Positions 42,773 through 51,089 of a stretch of 64,000 bases of DNA are shown here, piece after piece. Both the position numbers and the translations under genes were made by a program. The stretch is taken from the NCBI GenBank assembly GCA_037968495.1, contig JBBKVP010000054.1, positions 57,009-121,008 on the forward strand, read 5' to 3'. The notes under the pieces were generated by a model. The model was not told the origin of the DNA. It made no database searches and saw nothing but the letters and a program-made list of their open reading frames with translations. This stretch comes from Aestuarierythrobacter sp037968495. GTDB lineage: Bacteria; Pseudomonadota; Alphaproteobacteria; Sphingomonadales; Sphingomonadaceae. Positions within the stretch are counted from its first letter, which is position 1. Every line of letters starts with the position of its first letter.

Positions 42773-43320
42773 GTAACAAAGCTGATTTTCGATTGGAAAC
42801 CGAGCGCTTGGTGATGCGTGACTGGCGCGAGGAGGATCTTGACGACTTCCACCGCCTGCACATCGACAGCGAAGTCATGGCCACATTAGGTCCGTTGAAA
42901 ACGCGCGAGGAAACTGCCGGCCTCATTGCTGATCTGCAAGCACGTTCAGCACGCAACGGCGGCTACACTTACTGGCCGCTGGTAAGGCGTGAAGACCAGC
43001 GCGTAATCGGTTTTTGCGGGCTCGATCGCGGATATGAAGGGTCGATCGTCGGCGAACTGGAGATCGGCTGGCGGATAGCCAGCGATTGTTGGAGGCGGGG
43101 CTATGCGGCCGAGGCAGCGCAGGCCTGCCTTGCATGGGCGGACACAAATTTTCCGGGAGAGCGGGTTGTCGCAATTACCGCACGGAGCAATCAAGCGAGC
43201 CGCGGTCTAATGGAGCGGCTGGGTATGACGCACCGACCGGATATGGACTTTGATCACTCGAAATTGGCCAAGAGCGATCCTCTTCGGCCACATGTAACTT
43301 ATGTGAAGGAAATGAGCTGA
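42769..43320 (+). CDS. GNAT acetyltransferase (RimJ/RimL-like)
   Basis: The 183-residue protein has the GNAT_3 plan: 'LETERLVMRDWREEDLDDFH', 'RVIGFCGLDRGYEG', 'GELEIGWRIASDCWRRGYAA' (acetyl-CoA loop) and 'ARSNQASRGLMERLGM'. It acetylates an unknown amine. Coupled to hemB and to the next gene (TGATG overlap). Confidence 0.88.
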   Translation: MSNKADFRLETERLVMRDWREEDLDDFHRLHIDSEVMATLGPLKTREETAGLIADLQARSARNGGYTYWPLVRREDQRVIGFCGLDRGYEGSIVGELEIGWRIASDCWRRGYAAEAAQACLAWADTNFPGERVVAITARSNQASRGLMERLGMTHRPDMDFDHSKLAKSDPLRPHVTYVKEMS

Positions 43321-45536
43321 TGAACGCTCGGGGGGGCACATCACGGCGCACTTTATTCGTCGTTGCGATTCTAACTGGCAGCTTTCTGCTGTTTTTGGTG
43401 CAACCGATGGTCGCGCGGCTTGCGCTGCCGAGGCTGGGCGGTGCGCCAAACGTCTGGAACAGCGCGATGCTGGTCTATCAGGCACTGCTGCTGGGCGGAT
43501 ATGCCTATGCCCATATGTTGGGGAAACTGGCTGTGCGGCGGCAGGCGACCATCCACCTCGCGCTTCTGGCCTTGGCTGCCCTGACGCTGCCGATTACGCT
43601 GGCGAACCTGTCCCCGCCCACGCCGGGCTGGGAGGCACTGTGGGTTCCAGCCCTGTTGGCGCTGACGATTGGCCCCGTATTCTTTCTCGTTTCTGCACAA
43701 GCGCCGTTGATGCAGAGGTGGTTCGCAGCCGATTCAAATGCTGGCGATCCTTACGCGCTTTATGCCGCATCCAACCTGGGCAGCTTTGCTGGACTGATCA
43801 GCTATCCGCTGCTGTTTGAGCCAAACTTCTCTCTGAAATCGCAAAGTCTTGCCTGGAGCTCGGGTTATGGCCTGCTTTTCTTGCTCGTCGGCCTGACCGC
43901 ATGGGCGCGCTGGCATGCCGGCCCCATGGATAGCGAAGACGCCGCGGCGTCTGCCGGAAGCATTGGCATAAAGCGGATTTCATATTGGTTGGCGCTGGCG
44001 GCGGTGCCTTCGGGTTTGATGCTTTCAACCACCACGCATTTGACGACTGACATTTTCGCGATGCCGCTGCTGTGGGTGATCCCGCTTGGCCTTTATCTGC
44101 TCAGTTTCGTGCCGGCATTTTCAGAGAATCGTAAGTTTGCCGCGATATTTATCCGGCCTGCGCCGCTGGTTCTGCTCCTAGCAGGCGGGATGGCAGCTGT
44201 GTCCGAGGGCGGGGGCAATATGTCTGTCGCTCTGGCTGCTGTCGTGATGCTGTTCATCATCGCGGTCGCCCTACATTCGCGGCTATACGATGACCGGCCG
44301 GATCCGTCGCAGCTTACGCTGTTTTATCTCGTGATGTCGGCTGGCGGCGTGCTGGGCGGATTGTTTACTGCCCTCATCGCACCGCTAGTGTTCGACTGGG
44401 TGTGGGAACATCCGATTCTGGTTCTCGCTGCTGCGGCTTTGGTGCCGCTCGGTGTCTGGCCGCGCTGGCTTCAGCGGATTGGTTCGACCGAGAACCGCAA
44501 GTTGTTGATCGTCGGGATCGTTTGTTTGGTGGCCATTGGGCTCGTCTGGGTAATGCGGCAGGCGCTCATATCGCGCGATTCTATGCTCGTTGCAGGATTG
44601 ATGCTGGCAATTGCCTTGTGCGGATTGATCGTGAAGGTCCGCCGCTGGGCATTCGTGATCGTTGTAGCAGTGCTTATGGCATCGCGCGGCGGACTCGACA
44701 CGCTCGCTGTTTCGCTCGATGATGCACGCAGCCGCAGTTACTTCGGCGTCTATACGGTGCGTGACTATGTAGACCCCGCGCTCCGTACATTGGCGCATGG
44801 CACAACCTTGCATGGGAAGCAGTTTCTCGACCCTGCAGACAAGCTGAAGCCGACGAGCTATTACGGCGCCACATCGGGCGTAGGAATTGCGCTCCGTTCC
44901 GCCAGCGCGATCTATGGCGCTGATGCGCGTGTCGGAATTGTCGGGCTCGGGACTGGAACACTGGCTTGTTACCGCCAGCCCGAACAGACCTACACATTCT
45001 TTGAAATTGATCCGGCAATTCTCGAATATTCGACGCGCCGCGAGTTTACGTTCCTCCCTGAATGTGCCCCTGATGCGAAGACGCTTATCGGTGATGCGAG
45101 ACTCGAGCTTGCGGCGCTGCCCCCGGGAGCATTCGACATTCTAGTGATCGATGCTTTCAGCTCAGATGCCATTCCGCTGCACTTGCTGACGATGGAGGCG
45201 CTCGATGTATATGAGCGCGCCATTACGGATGACGGTGTGCTCGTCTTCCATATTTCCAACCGCTATATCAATTTGCGCCCGGTGCTTGCTGCCGCTGTCG
45301 AGGAACGCGGCTGGTACGCCGCATTGCGCAATGACAATCCGCCAAAGAATGACATGACGAACGATTCGTTTTGGGTGGTGATGGCGCCTGACGCGGAAAG
45401 TCTGGCCAAAGTGATGCAGAGCGAGACTGAGTTGGAGTGGACCAAGCTCGGCGATCCTGCACCGGCCGCATGGACCGACGATTACGCGTCGACCATTCCC
45501 TTCATTCAATGGAAAAATCTTCTGGGAGCCTACTGA
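43320..45536 (+). CDS. fused membrane / spermidine-synthase-like protein
   Basis: The 738-residue protein has an N-terminal membrane half (about residues 10-460, many hydrophobic segments such as 'FVVAILTGSFLLFLVQPMVA') and a C-terminal spermidine-synthase-like SAM fold with 'VGIVGLGTGTLACYRQPEQT', 'FFEIDPAILEYS' and 'ILVIDAFSSDAIPLHLLTME'. Such fused 'MFS/SpeE' proteins are widespread but their product is not established; the aminopropyltransferase activity is uncertain. ATG overlaps the upstream stop. Confidence 0.85.
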   Translation: MNARGGTSRRTLFVVAILTGSFLLFLVQPMVARLALPRLGGAPNVWNSAMLVYQALLLGGYAYAHMLGKLAVRRQATIHLALLALAALTLPITLANLSPPTPGWEALWVPALLALTIGPVFFLVSAQAPLMQRWFAADSNAGDPYALYAASNLGSFAGLISYPLLFEPNFSLKSQSLAWSSGYGLLFLLVGLTAWARWHAGPMDSEDAAASAGSIGIKRISYWLALAAVPSGLMLSTTTHLTTDIFAMPLLWVIPLGLYLLSFVPAFSENRKFAAIFIRPAPLVLLLAGGMAAVSEGGGNMSVALAAVVMLFIIAVALHSRLYDDRPDPSQLTLFYLVMSAGGVLGGLFTALIAPLVFDWVWEHPILVLAAAALVPLGVWPRWLQRIGSTENRKLLIVGIVCLVAIGLVWVMRQALISRDSMLVAGLMLAIALCGLIVKVRRWAFVIVVAVLMASRGGLDTLAVSLDDARSRSYFGVYTVRDYVDPALRTLAHGTTLHGKQFLDPADKLKPTSYYGATSGVGIALRSASAIYGADARVGIVGLGTGTLACYRQPEQTYTFFEIDPAILEYSTRREFTFLPECAPDAKTLIGDARLELAALPPGAFDILVIDAFSSDAIPLHLLTMEALDVYERAITDDGVLVFHISNRYINLRPVLAAAVEERGWYAALRNDNPPKNDMTNDSFWVVMAPDAESLAKVMQSETELEWTKLGDPAPAAWTDDYASTIPFIQWKNLLGAY

Positions 45537-46108
45537 TGGCAATTCGTAGACCCGGCGTCACGATCATTTCGATCCACGGCAAAACGCCGAAAATCCATGA
45601 CAGCGCTTTTGTCGCGCCTGGTTGCAGGATCATCGGTGATGTCGAGATCGGGGCCGATAGCAGCGTCTGGTACAATTGCGTGCTGCGCGCCGATGTTAGC
45701 CGGATCGTGATCGGCGATCGGACAAACATTCAGGATGGCAGCGTGGTGCATTGTGATCCCGAGCGACCGGGTGATCCCGAAGGCTCGCCATGTGTTATTG
45801 GTGACGATGTGCTGATTGGACACCTCGCGATGGTTCATGGCTGCATTATCGAGGATCGCGGCTTCGTCGGCCTTGGTGCAATTGCCATGAACAAAGCGCG
45901 GATTGGTAGCGATGCGATGTTGGCGGCAGGCGCCATGCTCACCGAAGGCAAGATTATGGAGCCGCGCCAATTATGGGCAGGTCGCCCAGCGAAATTCCTC
46001 CGCGATCTGCCCGAACCAGCGATTGCCGAAATGCGAGCTGGCGTCGTGCATTATGCAGAGAACGCAAAGCACCACAGCGCAGCGGTGGATGCGGCGGATT
46101 TGGACTGA
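45536..46108 (+). CDS. gamma carbonic anhydrase family protein
   Basis: The 190-residue left-handed beta-helix protein has the three metal-binding His in 'VVHCDPERPGD', 'GHLAMVHGCIIEDRGF' (two), and 'MNKARIGSDAMLAAGAMLTE'. It belongs to the YrdA/PaaY/CaiE group; true hydratase activity varies. ATG 45536 overlaps the previous stop (TGATG). It ends the hemB-GNAT-SpeE-like-CA run. Confidence 0.9.
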   Translation: MAIRRPGVTIISIHGKTPKIHDSAFVAPGCRIIGDVEIGADSSVWYNCVLRADVSRIVIGDRTNIQDGSVVHCDPERPGDPEGSPCVIGDDVLIGHLAMVHGCIIEDRGFVGLGAIAMNKARIGSDAMLAAGAMLTEGKIMEPRQLWAGRPAKFLRDLPEPAIAEMRAGVVHYAENAKHHSAAVDAADLD

Positions 46109-46138
46109 CGCCACGACAGCGCCAGTTGCGCGGCGCAA

Positions 46139-47749
46139 CTAGTCGCGGATTAACGCCTTGAGACTATCGACCCGGTCGGCCTCATGCGCTGGTTTGTCCC
46201 AGCGAATGCGGTGAATTCGCGGGAAGCGCATGGCGAGGCCTGACTTGTGACGCTTGCTCTCATGCACTGAATCGAATGCGACTTCGAAAACCAAACTCTT
46301 GTCGGTTTCGCGCACTGGACCGAAACGGTTGAGTGTTTTCTGCCGCACATGCCGGTCGATCCTCTTCAGATCTTCGTCTGTGAAGCCGGAATAGGCTTTG
46401 CCGACCGGTAACAGGTCAGCGCCTTCGTCCGGATCGCCATTCCAGCAGCCGAACGTGTAATCCGAATAGAAGCTGCTGCGCTTGCCGCTGCCGCGCTGGG
46501 CATACATCAGCACGCAGTCGATCAGCAGCGGATCGCGCTTCCATTTGTACCATAGACCCGTCTTGCGGCCAGGCACGTAAGGGCTGTCGCGGCGCTTAAG
46601 CATTAGCCCCTCGATGGCATCGTCGCGCGTAGTGGTGCGGATTTCGGCAAGCTGTTCGAAAGTTTCTGCATGGACGATCTGCGACAGGTCGAAATGGCTG
46701 TCCGGTAAGCGCGGCATCAGCTTCTCGAGATGCCCGCGGCGCTCTTCCCACCGCAGCGTCCGTAAATCCTCGCCATCAATGATCAGCGTGTCGTAAAGCC
46801 GCACAAAGGCAGGTGCCTCGGCCAGCATCTTCTTGCTCACCGTTTTCCGCCCGAGACGCTGTTGCAGGGCATTGAAACTTGCTGCGCCGCCTTGTTTGTC
46901 AGGGCTGGCTTCACCGCCCTGAACATTGCCGCGCACTAGCAATTCACCATCAACGACTGCAGGGACATCGAGTGCATTCGCCATTTCGGGAAAAGTGGCC
47001 GAAATATCGTCACCTGAACGTGAATAGATGCGCGTCTCGCCAGCCACATGGACTAACTGCACCCTGATCCCGTCCCATTTCCACTCGGCCGCATAGTCTT
47101 TCATGTCCACGACCATGTCTTCGAGCGGATGGGCGAGCATGAACGGGCGGAAGAGCGGGATGTTTTCCGTATCGGGCGGTTCTGCGCCATCGGCGGCCCA
47201 GGCGAACAGTTCGGAATAGGGTGGTGCTAGAGCGTGCCAGTATTCCTCAACATCATCGACCGAAACATCGAAAGCCTGCGCAAACGCCACCTTGCCAAGA
47301 CGTGCGGAGATTCCGATTCGCATGGCTCCGGTGGCTAGCTTCAGCAGCGCATAGCGGCCTGACGAATCAAGCCGGTTCAACAAGGCCGGTAATTCAGTCG
47401 GAGCTGTGGCGCGGGTCATAGCGGTCAGTGCTTCGACCGCCTCAGTGACCGTCGGCGGAGGCTCCGTCTCGCCAAATGGTTCGGGCCAAAGCAGCGCGGC
47501 AGTTTCTGCCGTGTCGCCCACAAACTCGCGGCTGAGAGTCCATAGAACCGGATCAACCCGTTCCTTCATTGCGTTACGTATGGCGGTGCTTTTGACCGCC
47601 GCGAAGTCCAAGCCGTCAGTCAGCGCCGCCAGCGCCCACCCGCGGTCCGGATCGGGGGTCTCGCGTAGATATTCAGCAATCCGCGCCAGCTTGGCATTAC
47701 GGCTGTTGGTATAGACCAACGCATCGATCAGAGCTGCGAAGCGTTCCAT
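46139..47749 (-). CDS. ATP-dependent DNA ligase of the ligase/exonuclease/Lhr repair module
   Basis: The 536-residue ligase has motif I 'AAEWKWDGIRVQLVHVAG' with the adenylated Lys224, 'RIYSRSGDDIS', 'MLKRRDSPYVPGRKTGLWYK' and 'WYKWKRDPLLIDCVLMYAQR' (motif V), and an N-terminal ligase helical domain. It matches the bacterial family found with a metallo-beta-lactamase exonuclease, an Lhr-like helicase and a metallophosphoesterase. Only the exonuclease is in this window, beyond a small plus-strand gene. Confidence 0.92.
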   Translation of the reverse strand: MERFAALIDALVYTNSRNAKLARIAEYLRETPDPDRGWALAALTDGLDFAAVKSTAIRNAMKERVDPVLWTLSREFVGDTAETAALLWPEPFGETEPPPTVTEAVEALTAMTRATAPTELPALLNRLDSSGRYALLKLATGAMRIGISARLGKVAFAQAFDVSVDDVEEYWHALAPPYSELFAWAADGAEPPDTENIPLFRPFMLAHPLEDMVVDMKDYAAEWKWDGIRVQLVHVAGETRIYSRSGDDISATFPEMANALDVPAVVDGELLVRGNVQGGEASPDKQGGAASFNALQQRLGRKTVSKKMLAEAPAFVRLYDTLIIDGEDLRTLRWEERRGHLEKLMPRLPDSHFDLSQIVHAETFEQLAEIRTTTRDDAIEGLMLKRRDSPYVPGRKTGLWYKWKRDPLLIDCVLMYAQRGSGKRSSFYSDYTFGCWNGDPDEGADLLPVGKAYSGFTDEDLKRIDRHVRQKTLNRFGPVRETDKSLVFEVAFDSVHESKRHKSGLAMRFPRIHRIRWDKPAHEADRVDSLKALIRD

Positions 47750-47844
47750 CAGCTCATTCCCGCTTCACACGTGATTAAGCCGCCGCTACCAATAGGAAGT
47801 TCCGCGCGCGGTAACGCGCTCCAGCCTTTGAAGGAATCCGATAT

Positions 47845-48207
47845 ATGAAGTTCACTACAATTGCCCGCGTTGCTGCTCCTGCGCTCCTGCTTGCCACTGC
47901 TGTTTCCGCGCAAGCCGACCATCACGGCGAAAAAGCTGCTGAAGCGGCGACGGAAGTAGGGGCCAAATTTTCGACCAACTTGCCTATTGAAGCTCTGATG
48001 GCGGACGTGAGCGCTGCTGTTGTTGTTGAGAAGCATATGCCGGGCATTTCTCAGCATCCAGCCTACGGCCAATTCAAGGCAATGAGCTTTCGTCAAGTTC
48101 AGCCCTTCTCGCAAGGCATGGTAACCGATGAAATGCTCGCGAAGCTCGATGCCGATCTGGCTCTTTTGAGCACGGAAGAGGCCGCCACTGACGCTGCTGC
48201 CGAATAG
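47845..48207 (+). CDS. small secreted protein, unknown
   Basis: The 120-residue protein has a signal peptide (cleavage near 'SAQADHHGEK', about residue 25). The mature part 'KAAEAATEVGAKFSTNLPIE' runs on to an Ala/Glu-rich tail; 'HPAYGQFKAMSFRQVQPFS' is its only distinctive stretch. It has GAAGGAA upstream and sits divergent from the ligase and convergent with the exonuclease, inside what is usually a two-gene neighbourhood. No family recognised. Confidence 0.7.
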   Translation: MKFTTIARVAAPALLLATAVSAQADHHGEKAAEAATEVGAKFSTNLPIEALMADVSAAVVVEKHMPGISQHPAYGQFKAMSFRQVQPFSQGMVTDEMLAKLDADLALLSTEEAATDAAAE

Positions 48208-48228
48208 GCAGCGATAATCTGACGGACC

Positions 48229-48261
48229 GAGTGAGCCCTGCAACCGCTTGCGGGCTCACTC
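48229..48261. terminator. perfect 10-base inverted repeat between convergent genes
   Basis: GAGTGAGCCC and GGGCTCACTC face each other across 13 bases and overlap the exonuclease stop. No U tract on either side; it may block readthrough from both convergent genes. Confidence 0.55.
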
Positions 48262-49260
48262 ATCCTCATCCTCCCGGCCAACCAAGGCCAAGGCCCGCGC
48301 CCGCCGCTGGGTCAGCTGATGCCAGCGCAGCAGCGCTTCCTCGCGTCCATGCGTGACCCATGTTTCCTGCGGATCAACTTCTTCAATAGTGCGGGTGAGC
48401 TCGCTCCAATCAGCATGATCGCTGATGATCAGCGGCAGCTCGACATTACGCTGCCGGGCACGCTGGCGAACCATCATCCAGCCTGATGCCATTGCGGTAA
48501 CCGGATCGGGCAAGCGGCGGCTCCACTGGTCAGCCAACGCTGATGGCGGTGAGATGATGACATGCCCCCGCATTTCATCCTTCGTATGATCGGCGACAAG
48601 TTTCAGATCACCTAGCTCGACACCCCACTCCTCATACAGCCGGCACATTTTCTCCATCGCCCCGTGGAGGTAGATCGTATCGTGATGACCGGCAGCGCGC
48701 AGCTCGGCAATTACGCGCTGCGCCTTGCCGAGCGCATAGGCCCCAACCAGCACGCAGCGATCAGGATTATCGACCAAGGCCTTTAGCAGCTTGGTGATTT
48801 CGTCCTGAATTGGCGGATGGTTGAAGAGCGGCAGGCCGAATGTCGCCTCGGTAATCAGAATGTCGCAAGGCGTGACTTCGAAAGCCGGGCAAGTCGGATC
48901 AGCGCGGCGTTTATAGTCACCCGTCACGATCACTTTCTCACCGGCATGCTCGAGCAGGATTTGGGCGCTGCCTAAGACATGCCCGGCGGGAATATAAGTC
49001 GCGTCGACGCCGCCCTTCAGCTTGAGTGTCTCACCATAGGGAACCGGCGTTGCGCCGTCGGCTGTGTTGTACCGCAGCTTCATGATCGCTAGCGTTTCAG
49101 GCGTTGCCACAGTCGTACCGTGTCCGCCGCGCGCATGGTCGGCATGGCCGTGCGTCACCAGAGCATTATCGACCGCGCGCGAGGGATCAACCCAGAAATC
49201 GGCGGGGGCGACATAAATCCCGTAGGGTTCGGGTTTGATCCAAGAAAAGGGCGCGGCCAT
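48256..49260 (-). CDS. ligase-associated DNA exonuclease (metallo-beta-lactamase fold)
   Basis: The 334-residue nuclease has the HxHxDH metal motif in 'NALVTHGHADHARGGHGTT' (His37, His39, Asp41, His42), 'AGHVLGSAQILLEHAGEKVI', 'TGDYKRRADPTCPAFE' and a beta-CASP region. It is the exonuclease partner of the ATP-dependent ligase. ATG 49260 follows an in-frame GTG by one codon; either may be the start. Confidence 0.9.
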   Translation of the reverse strand: MAAPFSWIKPEPYGIYVAPADFWVDPSRAVDNALVTHGHADHARGGHGTTVATPETLAIMKLRYNTADGATPVPYGETLKLKGGVDATYIPAGHVLGSAQILLEHAGEKVIVTGDYKRRADPTCPAFEVTPCDILITEATFGLPLFNHPPIQDEITKLLKALVDNPDRCVLVGAYALGKAQRVIAELRAAGHHDTIYLHGAMEKMCRLYEEWGVELGDLKLVADHTKDEMRGHVIISPPSALADQWSRRLPDPVTAMASGWMMVRQRARQRNVELPLIISDHADWSELTRTIEEVDPQETWVTHGREEALLRWHQLTQRRARALALVGREDEDE

Positions 49261-49305
49261 CACTAAGGAAAGCCGTGCCCGGTGATTGGGTTCCGCTTTT
49301 GAGGT

Positions 49306-51042
49306 CTAGCGGGGGCCGCCGCCACGTTTGCGCATATATTCCTGCCAGCGTGTGATATCGGGATCGTCCTTTAGTATCTTGCCGCTTGGGTCGGCGATGT
49401 AATGCACACTGTCTGAGCCCAGATCGAGGGTGCCTTTGCCACCGGTCATGGCGACGACCTTGGTCTCGCCGTCCACCAGCACTTCGACGGGCATCGGAAA
49501 TGTCCCGCCCGGCGCTTGCCATTCGAGGCTGAGCATCGAACCTTCGCGCGTCTCTGCGAGCTTCGGCAGTTCGGCGCTGCGCAGGTAAGTTTCGAAGAAC
49601 CAGCCATAATCTTTGCCGGTCACATTATTGATGATGGCTAGGAAGTCGTCAGTGCTTTTCACGACCGGCTTGAAATTGCCGGGCCTCGGATCATCGCGGC
49701 CATAAACCAGGCGGGTGGTGGCCTTGAAGAAGTCCCCATTGCCGAGATGCTCACGCAATGTGTGGAGTACCCACGACCCCTTGGCATAAATATCGCGGCC
49801 CCATCCGGCGTCTGTGTCGAGATATTTGGTGCTGCTGATACGCTCGCGCGGAGCGACAGGGAAACGGTTGATCAGACCCTTGCGCGCTTCCCACATGGAC
49901 GCGTGATAGGCGAGTTCGCCGTCCTTCCACCACAGATAGAGCGGCTGCATGTAAGCGCCGAATCCCTCGTGCAGCCACATGTCGGCCGATTCCGCGTTGG
50001 AAAGCTGGTTGGCAAACCACTCATGCGCAAATTCATGCTGCATCAGCGTATCGTAACCCTCGGGCGTAGGGCGATATTGGTTGCCGTAGGCGTTGATGGT
50101 TTGATGTTCCATGCCGAGATGCGAGGTCTCGACAATGCCGACCTTCTCGTCCGCAAACGGATAGGGGCCGATCAGCTCTTCGAAGAAATCTAGGTAGATC
50201 GGCATTTCTGCCATCAGGACCGGGGCTTGTTGCTTGCTCTCTGGCAGATGCCAATATTTAACCGGGATCGTGTTGCCGAAACGGCTTTTGTAATCGAACT
50301 CAAGCAATTCATAGGGGCCGATGTTGAGCGCAACGCCATAGCTATTGGGGCTCTTGGCGCGCCAATTGTAAGTCATCCAGTCGCCATCCTGATCAACGCT
50401 TTGGAGAACACCGTTACCCGCTGCAACCAGTGGAGCGGGAACGGTGATGGCGCTGTCGAGCAGCTCAACTTCGCGGCTGGGATGGTCCATGCATGGCCAG
50501 AAAATGTCACAGCCCTGCATCTGGATGGCGGTCGAAATCCAGTCGGCGCCAGCGGGTGTTTTATCCCAAACAAAGCCGCCATCCCACGGTGCGCGTAGCG
50601 CAACATGCGGTTTGCCCGCGTATGAAATGCTGACTTCGGCAGTATCACCGGCAGAAAGAGCGTCCGGCAGGTCGATGGAAAGCAAGCCTTCGGGATTGCT
50701 CCAACCGTCCGAACCAATTGCCGCACCATTTACAGTGATCGCCGAGATCGCAAAGCGTGGGTCGAGGTCGAATTCGGCCTTGGTAACATCACCGGTCGCA
50801 AGGATTTTATAGTCTGCCTTGCCGGTGATGCTCTTCGTGGCCGGATCGACCTTCAGCGCGAGCGCAAGATAGGGAAGCTGGGTCCGGGACTGGTTTTCGG
50901 TCAGCGGAAGGCCGCTGTCCATCGTTCGCTCGGCCAGTACCGGCGCATCCTGCGCCGCTGCGCCCACCGAACCGATGGCAAGTGCCCCCACGCAAAGAGC
51001 CGAAAGAGACGCCGTTAAATGACGCACAGTCCTGAAACCCAT
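49306..51042 (-). CDS. M1 family metallopeptidase, secreted
   Basis: The 578-residue peptidase has a signal peptide (cleavage near 'GAAAQDAP'), the zinc motif 'MQHEFAHEWFANQL' (His336, Glu337, His340) with the third ligand Glu359 in 'WLHEGFGAYMQ', and 'LGMEHQTINAYG' in place of the usual GxMEN exopeptidase motif. It cleaves N-terminal residues from peptides in the periplasm; the altered motif suggests specificity may differ. Confidence 0.92.
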   Translation of the reverse strand: MGFRTVRHLTASLSALCVGALAIGSVGAAAQDAPVLAERTMDSGLPLTENQSRTQLPYLALALKVDPATKSITGKADYKILATGDVTKAEFDLDPRFAISAITVNGAAIGSDGWSNPEGLLSIDLPDALSAGDTAEVSISYAGKPHVALRAPWDGGFVWDKTPAGADWISTAIQMQGCDIFWPCMDHPSREVELLDSAITVPAPLVAAGNGVLQSVDQDGDWMTYNWRAKSPNSYGVALNIGPYELLEFDYKSRFGNTIPVKYWHLPESKQQAPVLMAEMPIYLDFFEELIGPYPFADEKVGIVETSHLGMEHQTINAYGNQYRPTPEGYDTLMQHEFAHEWFANQLSNAESADMWLHEGFGAYMQPLYLWWKDGELAYHASMWEARKGLINRFPVAPRERISSTKYLDTDAGWGRDIYAKGSWVLHTLREHLGNGDFFKATTRLVYGRDDPRPGNFKPVVKSTDDFLAIINNVTGKDYGWFFETYLRSAELPKLAETREGSMLSLEWQAPGGTFPMPVEVLVDGETKVVAMTGGKGTLDLGSDSVHYIADPSGKILKDDPDITRWQEYMRKRGGGPR

Positions 51043-51089
51043 TTTTTAGTCCCCATGTTGTGCCCCACAAGCGTTACCTGTGCGGGCGT

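Noticed and set aside
47749..48243. 164-codon minus-strand frame over the small secreted gene
   Set aside because: The plus-strand frame has a signal peptide and ribosome site; the minus frame has none and no family features.
51043..51089. Hairpin downstream of clpA
   Set aside because: An eight-pair stem with a bulge can form, but there is no U tract; it was left out of the terminator list.
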